A stretch of 64,000 nucleotides of DNA from the NCBI RefSeq assembly GCF_014805625.2, contig NW_023998415.1, forward strand, positions 12,588,085-12,652,084. Direction: 5' to 3'. Source of the stretch: Glossina fuscipes. Its lineage: Eukaryota; Arthropoda; Insecta; Diptera; Glossinidae. This document shows positions 50,765 through 63,270 of this stretch, piece after piece. The translations under genes were made by a program, and so were the position numbers. The notes under the pieces are model-generated. The model did not search any database. It was not told where the DNA came from and saw only the letters and a program-made list of their open reading frames with translations. Position 1 is the stretch's first letter; the number at the start of each line of letters is the position of its first letter.

Positions 50765-53700
50765 CATATACTGATATATGTAAGCAAACATCGGTAGCAA
50801 TTTTCATCACTTTTTTTTTTTTGTTCACTTGGAACCGCTTCCCACACTACCAGATGATCTTATAACAGAGACATATCTCTTATTTATCGCCTTCGTAATT
50901 TTTTTATTTTATTAAAACGCTTTTCTTTGACATCGTAAAAGTTTTTATTTGGATATTTAATTAATTTCTTTATATTTGTTCATACGTGTTGTTCTTCACT
51001 TATATCTTTACTTTTTTCGCCTTTTTTTCATTCCACAGTGTACAGTCATTTCTTTTTCTTGTTATACGACCTTATTTATAATATTTTATAATCGTTCAAT
51101 ATGAAATTTGTTTTGCTGACATTAAAGTCGTTTTGATTCGATATTCACTCGCTTGCTTGAATTAAAATTAAAGTAGATTGAAATAAAAACTTTACTTTGT
51201 GAAAAAGAAAAAATACCAAATCATTTTAACTTGTGTATGTCGCAGTTCGTTATTGCTGAATAAAGACCGCATAGTGCTATAAATAATTCAATTATTTAAA
51301 AATTTGAACCGGTTTTGTCGACGAGACCATTTTCGATTAGAAAATTGCGCCAAGCTCACTCTTGATTTTTAAGAGCCACAAACAACTCATTAAAGAAAAT
51401 TTTAATTGACTTAAAATTATGCAATTAGGAGACTTGAATCATTAAATCGTCATTAAGTTTCAGTAATTTCTATGGATAAATTTTTCACTTCATTTAAAAA
51501 CATCTGTACGCGAAACCAGGTTTCCGGACGATTTATCACGATTTACATACATATATATATATAAACCTACTTTTTTATTTTAACAGATATTTATGGCACG
51601 GACGAAATCCCGCATAAGCAGAGAATCGAGTAATTTAGTTAAAGCAATGAAATATATATGCCTCCAAATAAACTCCAAGACACAATCATCCCGTAAAAAG
51701 CAAAATTTCTATACAATTAATAAATTAATTGCGCCCGTTAATAACACTTAGAAAAGTACATTCTGCTTGGTTATATTTACTTTATGACCTGACGAAGCAA
51801 AATTGAAAAATATTTAATATGTTTTGAGGAGACTTGAGAGGCTAAAAAGTTTTTGAAAGTTGCATAAATAGAGCCGCAATTTTAGAAACTGATAACGACT
51901 ATTAAATATCAATCAACACCCTTTTTGCTCTTACGAGTGTAATATTATCATGTGCCCTTACGATTACTTAAACATTTGCTTTTATTCGCACAATATCCCC
52001 AACACTATCAATCGCTAAAAGGATAGAAAAGGAAAAACGCGACTTGTAAACAAAACAAAACTTCCAAATTATATGCTATATCTGATTACACTAACGTGTA
52101 ATATAAATTTTCAATATTAAATTTTGATATTGTTATTTATTCATAAATATTTAGCCAGCGAGTTTTATTTGAATTTATTAAATTCTAAATACAAAAGTCA
52201 GTGGCAACTCTTTCGTACAGAAAGATGTCAAAAAAGAAAATTTTTTGCTAATCGAAAAAGGCAAAGAAATAACGAATATTTTCACGGATTGTTAAGATTT
52301 CGACGAATTATTCTATAAATATTTATTTCAAATGAATTTTATCCACTTTTCTATAGGAAAACTGATAACTTCGAACAATTTTCTTACATGTTTTTACAGC
52401 TGTTTGCAACTTTCATACATAATTTCGTAATTTTATTGAAGCATAATTTTCACTGTACTTTAAGCTTTCTGACGCCTTTAGGTCTTTGCATATCACTTTA
52501 TTTACTTTTTATATCGTTTTAATTAATTTAAACGTATTACTTAAAGCATTTAAACAAAATTAGTTTCCCAACTGCACAGCAAACTTGTCATAATGATTTG
52601 GTTGCCATTTTGTACAATACTAAATAAAATTAAAGATTCTATTTGTCAGAATGAACACGATGGATGTTTCAAACCGATGCCCAAAAAATAGACACTCATA
52701 CATACATAATATGTTTGTTTTCCTATGCAGCAAGATCATATCTTGTTAGAAATGGTTTAAGCGTAATCAGAAAAAAATTAATGCAATTATAACACTTTTG
52801 TTCTTTTTTCTGTTTTGTTTTTTATATGGTGAACTTATCACAATTTATGGGTAATGTTAATTTCATTATCAACGTGGCATTTAGCGTTAATTATAAGTTT
52901 TAGTGGCAAATAGTAGATGAACAACACATAACAGATAGTTATAGTTACTTCTTCTTCTGTTATTCAGCAAATTAATAATCCAAAACCCTCAGGGATGTGT
53001 TAATTTAAATCATTATTTGATAAAATAACTAAGTTGACAAAATCTTTCGTAGCGATAACTAATTGCTGTAATATATTTTACAAAGACCGAACCGCAAGAC
53101 ACGCGAAATATTAGTTATCACACGGCAGTTTTCATATTTCAAAGTAATCAGAGTTTATTTTTAGCATACTTGCTCAATTTTGGAAGAACGACATACCTCG
53201 CATTTTTACTGAACTTCAGAGTTACTCAGTAAAAGAGTAACACAATTGCAATGTTTGCTGGACTTGTGACTGAGACAATGAAATTAATTTGCATAAATTT
53301 TGTAAAGGAGTACTTTAATTTCTAAGGTTCACAATTAAACTGTAAACTAAGAAATGACATGGCAACTCTATCTCGTGCAAAAGAAAACGTCAAAATGAAA
53401 CGTCACGACAATTTGTAAGAGAACAAGAAAGGCGAGTATTCTATAAATTTTTATACAATTATATTAATTTAAGAAGTTTGCGAGCCTTGATTAATTCACT
53501 TTTATTTCTATAAAAGCCGTAACGTCAGTTTTTTTAAATGGTTTCCTGCGAAGATAAACATCATTATAGTTACCGATGATTTTTTTCACGCTTTATCAAA
53601 AGTAAAATTTTCTTAAATATGAAATTCTCATAAACTTTACGTACATTAAAGTTTTTCTAACTTACCTTTATTGTGACTAATTCAAACCATAATTTTTACA

Positions 53701-55084
53701 TAGGCTTTAAATAAAAATTGATAATTACATCAACTGCACGCAAGGATTTTAATAATAAATAGAGTTGCCAAGTCATTCGGATGATAAGCACATACACCAT
53801 GCACAAAAAGGGTAGGAATTCATAATTTTAGGAGTTTGACACGGAAGCTTTAAATGGGAATAAAATCCTATAAGCAAATAGAATTAATTATATATAAAAT
53901 AAATTTGATCAATAACCGAAAATTTGCAAAGAGTGCGATTGAGTTTTATTAATTCCATGTTCTCATTTATTAGTTTGTCTTTTTCACAAAAAATCTTAAA
54001 CAAAAAAAAAAGCGAAAATAGAAATTTATATAACACATAAAAAAAAAATAGAGTTTTAATAGCTTTACTAATTTGACGAAGGTATTAAATTTGCTTTTTT
54101 TGCTTAATGAAAAACATACTAACTGATCATTTAGCAAAGTTATACAAGCTTGCTTAATGCTACAATTTTCTAAAATGAAATTTACCATTTGAATGGTGTA
54201 TTCTTAAATTAAAATTTTTTTAGTTTTTTGTTAACTGCCACTGTATTTATAATGTTTGAATGTTTAAAAAAGAATTATTCTAATATATTTTCTACTTTAG
54301 AAATTTTCGCAAAAATGAAAATAAAATCCTTCTTCGACACATAAAAAAATGAATTGGAAATGTAAAAAGTTTTACATTGACGTCAGGTTAAGCAATCAAA
54401 TAAGTTTCAGCAAAATAAATAAGTTTCGTCTTTATCTTGCCTCAAAATTTTGATTAAAATTTTAAATTCGGCTTATGAATTTTTCTTATTAAAAATCCCT
54501 AATTAAGTTGGAAAATTACTTATTACGTTAAATCGATTAAAGAGATCACTCACAATAATTAAAACGAGTACGTTAATAAAGTAGATATCATCTTCATATA
54601 TATGCATAAATGATAATTCGACATAAGTCGAATATAAAAACTGTTTTCTTGTGTTAGTCCTCTAGGCATTGTTCACACTAGATATAATCCGAAAAAGATG
54701 TTTAAAAATTGCTATTGTAATGATTTAAATTTGTAGATGTAAAATCGGGGCACCGAATTTATAAAATTATGAAACTAAACTAATAAACTTAATATCTTTC
54801 CGTTTTCCCCTTTTCGATAAATGTTCTTACGAATACATGAAGTAAAAAGTATATATGCTCCACTGTATGAAGCGAATGTGTTTAGATCATTCACATTCGC
54901 TTTACGGCAAATTTAATTTTGTAGTACAGAATTTGCTCAAGATCAATAACGGTACTGAGATTTGTAATCGAATTGTTTATAGAAGTAATTTTAAATTATT
55001 TATGTAATTTGCAAGGTTTATTTGTTATTCTTTTCTTTTTTGTTGTAATAGACTTGCAGGCTTCATTTTCAAAAAACAGATTCA
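50137..55084. other. Gene-free interval upstream of HELZ and the SAM-domain gene
   Basis: Divergent upstream region, about 5 kb, very AT-rich. It contains a TA microsatellite (50697-50765) and many short T/A tracts, but few copies of the dispersed families, unlike the rest of the window. Minus frames such as 53970-54188 have no recognisable product. The HELZ promoter should lie in its first few hundred bases. I see no other gene. Confidence 0.5.
50697..50765. repeat. Interrupted TA microsatellite upstream of HELZ
   Basis: About 70 bases of TA/TATA with occasional C/G interruptions. Confidence 0.9.
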
Positions 55085-55848
55085 ATGGAGGGCTATAAGC
55101 ACATACAGGCTTGTAAGTGAATTTGACATAACCTTACTTTTTTTTACTCCAAATAATATATTTTGCTTTCATTTGTTTAGTGCCGAATTCTCCTTTGACT
55201 CCTCTAACACCGTTAAATGAAAATACTCAATTTGATTTCAATTTGGGCGGTGATGGCTCATTGGATCATCACATTGAGAACGTTCGTTTGGGATTTCGTA
55301 AGGAAAAGCAACACAAACATCGTCAAGTAGAACAAGTCAGCTCGAGGAGGGTCTTAAAGGCAAAGGACGGCTGTGAAATCTTAAATAAACGTGGAGCGCA
55401 AAAGGCACAGCAACAATACTATCCGCAGCAAGGAGCAGGAATTCAGATAAAAATTACGGAAGATAAAACGGTTCATCAAAGCTATGTAACTACGCCCACA
55501 CATGCACGGCCCCCATTGCGCCCAGTTAATCGTAATATTATGCCGGACTTACAAAATAAGTTTGGCTACCAACACAAGCATCAAGAACAACAACAAAAAC
55601 GAGGAAAAGTACATTATCTTCGTCCGGCCTCTCCCGTGGCTACAAAGGCTTTATCGCCTCGCATGGAATGCGTTTTAAAGCAGAAAAATCTCATGGGCTA
55701 TTACGATTTGTTTCAACGAGAAGAGCTTGACATCTTCGCTTTTCTTCTATTGCAACCCAACGACTTACGTTGCATGGGAATTAGTAATGATAATCACATT
55801 GCTATGATTATGAAGGCCAGAGAATTCGCCCGGAAACATTTTAATTAA
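55085..55848 (+). CDS. SAM-domain protein of unknown function
   Basis: Exons 55085..55112 and 55181..55848 (68-nt intron, GTAAGTG to TTTGTTTAG) give 231 residues. The start ATG at 55085 begins MEGYKHIQA; the second exon continues in phase 1. Seen: a proline-directed cluster near residues 12-20 (NSPLTPLTP), a basic His/Lys/Gln-rich middle (FRKEKQHKHRQ, QHKHQEQQQKRGK), two further SP sites (ASP, LSP), and a C-terminal SAM domain at about 170-231 (ECVLKQKNLMGYYDLFQREE through NDLRCMGI to REFARKHFN). SAM domains mediate protein or RNA contacts. Length and layout recall Drosophila Matrimony, a Polo inhibitor with a terminal SAM, but the S-S/T-P Polo-box motif is absent, so I do not assign it. An ATTAAA follows at 55876. 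Confidence 0.8.
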
Positions 55849-57009
55849 TTTTTAATTTATTTGGGTTAAGATTTAATTAAAAAAATTGCTGTTTCCATTT
55901 TTTGCTTATCAAGAGATGTATTGAAATATTGTCTATTGAATGAATTATTATTATTTATTACATTTGCGTTTTTACTAAATTAAAAGAAAAGTTCTCGAGA
56001 ATATACGCAGAAATTTTGCCATTTAGAAAACTGATAGTCGCCTTGATCTTGATTAAATGCTTAACTAATTGCATCTCTTTGAATAAGTATTTTCAGACGG
56101 CTATTGCGATATTCTTTTGTTCGGGAGTGTGACCAAAGACAACGGATCATATAAAATGCAACACAGAATATTGTTCATATTCGGAATCGGTTCAAGCTTG
56201 TATGCTGGTCTGTATATTGTCCGCTGAGGGTAACATTCATAATCATAATCTTAAAAATATAATAGTTATATTTAAACAATAGTCCATACTTTCTATTATT
56301 AATATTAATCTAGAGCTTTATGTTTGGAGTTGGTATTTTTGAAATGTACAAAATTCTGGGGCTGCGGGGTGAATAGATCTTTTCGATTCAGGTCGCCAAT
56401 ATCCTTTACTGTTCAAATCTTCTTGCACAATGCGGGTTGTTGGATAACATATATCAGATTTCGTAAATTCACTCTAATAGGCCGGTTTTATAAATATTAA
56501 TACAAAAATTTTGATGTTTTTTATCCTGAAATTTAAGAGAAATTATTAAGGGATACCGTTTATATGGGTCAGAATATCTATAATGAGTGTTCCTATGTTA
56601 ACCGTTTGCAAAAATTAAAAATCTCAAAATATCAAATTGAAAAAATGAAGAGAATGAAATCGAAACTATTCGTAGTTGATTCTTAGGCTCGGAACTTTTT
56701 AAGTCCTGTTATTTATTAATATTGAGGTAACACTCATGAGTATGGGAAGAATTTTTTCCATCATTTAAACAAATTCAAGAGCACTTATCAAATAATATAG
56801 AAAGTCTTGAAGTCCTAAGAATTAGTGATGAGACTATGCCGTAGGTAGTTTACAGAAAACTCTCTGCTGTTAACAGTGCTTTATAGTCACTCGCGAAAAG
56901 TAGGCTTAAAGTACATATAAATCAATTCAACTCTCTCTTAAACTAAAATTGATTGATATACGAACCTGAAATTTGTTTTAGTTTACATGTGAATATTATA
57001 TGTAAAAAG

Positions 57010-57375
57010 TAGGAGTGTTATAGTTGGGCAAGGCCGACCATTAAATACCTTACATCACATTGACTGATAAAATTTTATTTTTATTTTTATTATAGAACAT
57101 AAGAATTATACTTCGTTTATATATAAAGGCATATTTGCCATTTGTGTATTTATGGGAAAGCAGGCTCAAAACGCAACCTAATATGGTACTAGTTTAGTCC
57201 TTACTTACGGAAGCATCCAAAAATAGGCGCAGATGGCCTAAATTTTGTAGAGTTAATTTTTATGTGACATTACTACAGTTTATAACTCAATTTCGATCAC
57301 AAAAATAAAAATTGTGTTAAACAAAGTGATGGAGGATATTTAATGGCCGGCCTTGACCGACTATATGTTTTTATA
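57010..57375. mobile_element. Family A right ends in inverted orientation
   Basis: The left side has TATAGTTGGGCAAGGCCGAC then CATTAAATACC; the right side has GGATATTTAATGGCCGGCCT then TGACCGACTATATG. These are imperfect reverse complements over about 34 bases, flanking roughly 300 bases of AT-rich DNA. This is either a head-to-head pair or a solo element with inverted ends. Confidence 0.5.
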
Positions 57376-57399
57376 TTAAATTACCATTGTCATATAATT

Positions 57400-57720
57400 A
57401 TATTGATCATTTTCATCAGGAAGCATTAAAAATTACACTCTCTTGTCGTAAGAGCTTTAGTTTTCATTATATGAGAGGGAGTTAAAAAATTACCCCAGCC
57501 GGTCCAAAGTTTTCATAGCAATTTGGAATGCCGAAAACCATTTTTCCCGAGAAATTTTGAAAATTACCATTTTTCCATATAACTAATGTTCAGAATAGGG
57601 CGGTATATGGTGAGGGGTCGAAAAAATTGACCGGTCCGAACCATTTTCAATAGTGCTCGTCCTTTGGGCGTAAGCACGTCACTTTTCGAGATTCAGCCGA
57701 AATACCCCCCATCGATCAAT
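57400..57720 (-). mobile_element. Family A, minus internal segment
   Basis: Contains GTGAGGGGTCGAAAAAATTG, ACCATTTTCAATAGTGCTCG and TCCTTTGGGCGTAAGCACGT, matching the inverted middle of other copies. Confidence 0.5.
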
Positions 57721-57829
57721 TGACGCATCCGCGTGTGACATGGTATTTTGCAAATCTAATCTATTAGTAAATATTGTGTTTTTAACGCTCGAATATCGAA
57801 TAATACTTCCGAAGTTTTTGATGATTTTT

Positions 57830-58215
57830 GTACCCTACATCACGTGTCGTGAAAGGGTATATTAAATTTATCAGAATGTATGCAACACTTAGATGGACTT
57901 GAGATATACACATCTTTCATTACGCTGATTGGTTCAGAAAATAATTCTGAGCTTCTAAGCTTGTCTGTCCGTCTATTCATCTGTCTACCTAGTTTTGTTG
58001 TGTTCAATCTATAAGTCGTAATTTTTGAGGTATTTTCATGAAATTTGGTACATGGATGTGTTTTTTTGGGACGAACGCTATTGAAAATGGTTTATATTGG
58101 TCCAATTTTCCGCCCACTCGCCATGTAACGCTCTATTTTTATATGGAAAAAACTTGCAAATTTTCAATATTTCTCAGCAAAAGTCACTGAGCAATAGTAT
58201 GTCGAGTTTATACCC
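57830..58215 (+). mobile_element. Family A, left-half copy with head hairpin
   Basis: It begins with TACCCTACATCACGTG and closes a small hairpin at AGGGTATATT, then TTCAGAAAATAATTCTGAGC, CTTGTCTGTCCGTCTATTCA, AGTCGTAATTTTTGAGGTAT and TTTTCCGCCCACTCGCCATG. It is the clearest left end in the window. Confidence 0.65.
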
Positions 58216-58960
58216 ACCGTCGTAATTCGAAAAAAGAACAAAAGAAGTGAAAGAACAAAATTTTAATGCTCTATAATATGGAGTGGGCGCAGGTGATTTC
58301 TTTTATTTACAAAATAAAAGCTTGGGTGTTGCAGACATGTCGTTTGAAAAGTTTAGATCAATTCCAAATTTTTTTGCAAATTTTTACGTAATATCTTCAC
58401 TTTCGCTAAGGGGAGAATGTTTACCACAAATACTACAAAGTTGCGCAAACAGACAGGTGAACAGACGAACCGGCGGACATGTTTAGGTGCACTCAAGATT
58501 TGAAAATGGCCAAGAATTTTATTGGGTTTTTCAAGCTTGTTTCTCCGCGTTATAAAAATATTGAAAAAGCAATTAAAGTTTGATACGCTATAATATTGGG
58601 TAGGCACAACGCATCGCCCATAGAATATATGTTCAAATTTTTGTACGTTTATCTGCTATAGTTTATGAGTAGTGAGCAAAAAACCAATTCTTCATTCCCT
58701 TTGAAAAACACAAGTGTTCTCAGCTTACGTGATGCTGTGGGCGTATCCTTCGACCAATTTAGTCCATTTTCAAGGCCAACATGCGTGCAAGGACTTCCAA
58801 TCTTTCTGCCAAATTTGAAGTCAATAGCTTCATTTTTACGGCCAGGAAAATGTTTACAACAGATATTTAACTCAAATGGACTGACGAGTAGACGGTCAGA
58901 CAGACAGACGCATTGCGTGAGTACACCCCTCATTCTTCGGTGATGGATATTAAAAGGTCT
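58215..58960 (-). mobile_element. Family B, minus copy (long)
   Basis: This is the inverted counterpart of the 7030 copy. On the minus strand it carries CATTTTCCTGGCCGTAAAAA, the TTGCACGCA box, TTTTTCAAAGGGAATGAAGA, TATAACGCGGAGAAACAAGC, AGTGCACCTAAACATGTCCG and TTTGCGCAACTTTGTAGTAT. It abuts the family A copy ending near 58215. Confidence 0.75.
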
Positions 58961-59149
58961 AATTTTCAATATTTCAGAGTTTAAAAGAAGAGTTAACAGT
59001 GAATAGCTTCGATCACATAGGTCTATTTTTGAGACCCTAGCATATATATGAAGAGTAAGTATAATTTCTAGTTTTCTATGGCAGAAATTGAATAATAATA
59101 AAATTGTTCGGAGGTAAATTAAGTTTGCCAAATTTGGCTCATGTCATAT

Positions 59150-59505
59150 AACGTTTTGGGCATCCTTATGGGTTTCATGAAAAGTATGTCTTTGTATGAA
59201 AATGATCGGTAATTTTTGATGCATTATTGCCAAAACGCGTACAAGGCGTAGCAAGTGGTATAGGGCATCCAATTGTCAGCCTTGTCCGACTATAAAGTTT
59301 TTACTTCTTTTCTGCATCGATTTGAGTTTGCCTATCCATTTGCCTATTCGTCTTGTATATTTGTGTTTGGTTTTTTTCAGCTACTTCCCACATACCGTCT
59401 TATTTTGATAAAATCATTTTATAAGTAGTTATATTAAGCCAACTAATGTAGAATATTTAATGATAGTCCATGGCCCACTATAATGTCGTTATTTGTTTGT
59501 TATAA
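59150..59505 (+). mobile_element. Two family A right-end segments in tandem
   Basis: The first ends with GGTATAGGGCATCCAATTGT then CCGACTATAAAGTTTTTACT (about 59257-59305). The second runs from about 59370 (ACTTCCCACATACCGTCTTA) to GCCCACTATAATGTCGTTAT (about 59500). Confidence 0.6.
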
Positions 59506-60299
59506 ATTTTACTAAAAATCCAAGTTATATTTGTTCAGACGAAGATTAACTTTAAGCTTTTCGTATTTACTATCGTATCCACCGTTATTGTATTGTATCT
59601 AAATTCCATATGTAAACGAACAAATCAATGAATGAGCAAATAGTTAACCTATTAAACAATAAAGACACGTGAAAGGTAAGTAAGTCTTCTTCTTGCAGTT
59701 GCAATAATTGAAAAAAAAAAAAAAAAGAAAAAAAAAAAAGATTAGATATATAGCGAATTATATTTAATTAATTAACTAATGATTGCTTTCGCCTAGGAAC
59801 CATCATAACAAATATTTACCGAAATCATTTTTGGCTAAGGCGAGACCCAGCTCTATTAAGGTAAATATTAGCAACAATATATAATAGAAAATATTGATAA
59901 TTTCTTTGAGGTTAACAACAGTAAAATTGCTGATGTTGTTTATATCGTTATTTTTGATTACAAATACACACAGTCATTAGATTTTAAAATCAACCGAAAA
60001 GGCAAGATTTGTTACTAAAATTTTTCGATTTTTCTTACTTTGAAGAAGGCGTTGTATGGGAAAAGAAATGTAGAACAGCAAAAAAGCAAGAAGCAAAGAA
60101 ATTGTACACATGATCAAATTAAAAAAAAAAATTTTTGACTAAGGAGGTCTACATTTTCTTGGAAGTTCTCTGGAGATGTCTAAAAAGCTAATATTATTTT
60201 GAAGTCCCTATTGTAACGGAAAATTGTGCTTGTTACAATGATAGAATGCATTTGTTTAATATATTTGGGTAAATTGCAGTTATTAGATCGAATATATAC

Positions 60300-62290
60300 G
60301 TACAGAAAAAAACACAACCAAACACAACCAAGTTTTATTATGTTTGTTTAATACTTGAAGATGGTTGGCAAACTATAAAAAGCCGAGAATTCCACGAAAG
60401 TCGTTACGTTTGGTTCGTTAACAAAATTTCAATTCAGCTGTGTATGCTATAGAAGCTGTTGCTGCTTTAGTTGTAGAGTTGTAGCTTAAATTATGTTCAG
60501 GATTCTGATGTTGCGGTAGTTTTCACGAGTGTTTTTAAAACTCATCTGAAACATACTACGGTTTGCTAACAGCGTAATAATTTAATAATCTAACAATTAT
60601 ATAATTAAAAGAAATGAAGAAGTGAATGCATTAAATTTAACATAAATATAAAAAAAAAATTTAAACCGATACTTCTGTTCAAATCATACATAAAAGCTTT
60701 TTCAGTTAAAAAATGAAAGAAAGCAAAGCACAGAGAAACTTTTATTATCTTAAGTTGGATAATCGCTTGGTATATATAGAGTACATCACATTTCGCGTAT
60801 AAATTAAATTAATTCGCCGATCATATCAAATATATTTGAATCCGTGTTCGGGCTCCAATTAATTCTTGATTTGAAGAATCTTTCTTGTGCGGGAATTTTA
60901 AATGAACGCATAAAGTTAGAGGGACAGCATGAATATAGTTAATGTAATGGCAGGCGGATATTCGTATTGACGGTGGATTGTGTACACGCTACTCAAAAAT
61001 ATTACGATTTATTTTACATGTATGCCGATGTTGATGCGTGGAGTGTCCTCAAGCATATCTTATAAAGTTATTGCATTTGTGCAGACTACGTTGATGGCCA
61101 TACTAATCAAAGCGTTAATTTTTGATAATATTGCACTGTACGCAACACACACATACAAGGTTTGAAACGTAACTCGGCCAGGTTTTATTATGTTTGCTTG
61201 ACACAAAATAGTTGCTTGAAATTCGTTATAAGTGGGCATCTGTATGTAAAATTCATGTTGAGTGTTAGATTTATTAAAAAAAATTGTAAATCATATATGA
61301 ATACAGACTGTTGCTGTTTCAGTTATATTGTTGTAAAAAAATATTATGTTAACCGATAAAAAATTTATAATTAAATCTTCAACAATTTTAAATGTATATG
61401 TTTATATAAAGGTACCCTAAAAGGAAAATACATGAGTCGCATAAGCGCATGAGTAACATATAAATAATACAACAGTAAACCACGGTTTCGCGATTTCTCT
61501 CACACAATTATTATTTGCAGCAATACATCCTTGTTAATCCTTGTTAAGGAAACGGCTTCAGTCCATAAGTGTTGGGTGCAGATTGAAATATTTCTCCGAA
61601 AATTAAGTACTTGTTTATGTAACCTGTAAGTGTTAATGAGCTCGTTTTAAAATTATCAAAATTTCATAAGCCGTTAGTTGAAGTTTAAATATATTTATCA
61701 TATTTTTTAAATTACTAACTGCGTGCGAACTCCGTCTATTTAAAATGGTAACTTGCAGCTGGCCGTCACAAATGCCTGATTTTGCCTAACCAGTGAATTT
61801 GAGATTATTTTAGATGTTTTTCTTTACATCATAGTCTTGAGAATTTTTTAAAGAAATTTTAGCTTTTTAACTACATCTTTCGAGTATTAGTTACAATAGA
61901 ATTAAATTCAACATTAACTAAGGATTTAAAAAGAGCATATTTTAAATGACTTGATGGTCACGATTCATTGTAAAATTATATTTCGGGACGGAATGGATGG
62001 ATCCTGTTTTAATAATAAAAAATTTACTTAGGCGTGTGTGAATCTCCCTTAACGTGGTCTCATTTTTATAACTGATTATATATGTAAGTTTGAATGTAAT
62101 ACGATAGAAAGCAACCTGGTTTTATTTTGTTCGTTTAATACCATTAGGTTGGCACAAGTCGAGAATTGTCTAACACTCGTGTTGTTAGGTTCGTTAAAAA
62201 TAAAAATAAAATACGAAATCTAGCTGTTGCTGCTTTTAGTTTCAAAAATTTTGCTCTCAGAATTGAATTTTATTCTCTGCACTTTTGCGG
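60300..62290 (+). repeat. Three related approximately 200-base segments
   Basis: Segments at about 60305-60525, 61165-61330 and 62108-62290 share, in order, a GTTTTATT(A/T)TGTTYG box, a TTGGCA-containing or TTGCTTGA block, CGAGAATT (first and third), GGTTCGTTAA (first and third) and an AGCTGTTGCTGCTTT-type block. The rest is diverged. Spacing of about 0.9 kb between copies suggests a dispersed element or a decayed large tandem unit. Confidence 0.5.
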
Positions 62291-62565
62291 GGCATCCATA
62301 AGAAATGTACAGCAAAGACAGTAAAGTAAATTTTAGTCTCAGAAGTGAATTTTATTCTCTGCATTTTTCCGGGGCATTCATCAGAAATGCATAGCAAAGT
62401 AAATTTTACTCTCAGAAATGATTTTTATTCTCTGCACTTTTGCGAGGCATCGATTAGAAATGTGCTTTAAATATAGCAAAGTAAATTTTACGCTCAGATA
62501 TGAATTTTATTCTCTGCATTTTTCCATACAAAATGTACTGCAAAGACAGCAAAGTAAATTTTAGA
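62255..62565 (+). repeat. Tandem repeat, about four units of 73-83 bp
   Basis: Unit starts (CTCAG) at 62255, 62338, 62411 and 62493. Each unit has GAATTTTATTCTCTGCA (one base varies), a TTTTGCGGGGCAT or TTTTCC variant, AGAAATGTAC or similar, and AGCAAAGTAAATTTTA. Units 1 and 4 contain CAAAGACAG; unit 3 has a small insertion. It follows directly on the third of the approximately 200-base segments. Confidence 0.88.
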
Positions 62566-63188
62566 ATTGAATTTGATTTCATTTCATTTTTGAATTCAAT
62601 GTTGGTAAGGACGTGTTATCGCATATAAAATAAATAATATACGTTATTTTATATACGTTTTGAAACAAAAAACATACAATAATAATAAAACTAAAAAACA
62701 TCAAGCCGTTATTTTTAGTTTACTTTAATTTAACAAAAAATTTAGAGCGAATTTTTTTTTTTTAATCCTTCCAAAAGGTCGTTGAAAAAGGTGTGATTTT
62801 TCGAGTTTTTACAAAAATTTTCATCAGTAACTTTTATAAAATATATAATAAAATTTCGGTTGCGGTGTTCGGTTGGGCTTTTTCGGGCCGTTTCTGAATG
62901 AATGAAAGAAAAAAAAAAAAAAAACATATATCAAATAGCATAGCGTTAAATTATAAAGTTAAACAAATGAAGGCAATCACAAAATTTAATGGATTACTTT
63001 TAACAAAATACTAGAAAAGAAAAAAAAATAATTGAAAGCATAAAAGAAAGGTGCGCTGAATAGAGAAAAGAGATGTATTTCTTGAAAAAAATTAAAAAAG
63101 GAAAAATAAGTAAATAAAGGTTTCTAGGTTTTATTCCTGTTGTGAATTAAATTTTATAACGGATAACTGCAATATAAAGGCAAACATA

Positions 63189-63200
63189 TAATATATATAT

Positions 63201-63242
<42 letters not shown>

Positions 63243-63270
63243 TTATGTATATATATGAATATGTATATCT
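63189..63270. repeat. TA microsatellite and interrupted tail
   Basis: TATATA run with AGATATA interruption near the left end, followed by [24 protein letters not shown] sequence. Confidence 0.9.

Noticed and set aside
62145..62170. Mariner-like end TTAGGTTGGCACAAGT
   Set aside because: It lies inside one of the three related segments and has no inverted partner or flanking TA pair at element length.
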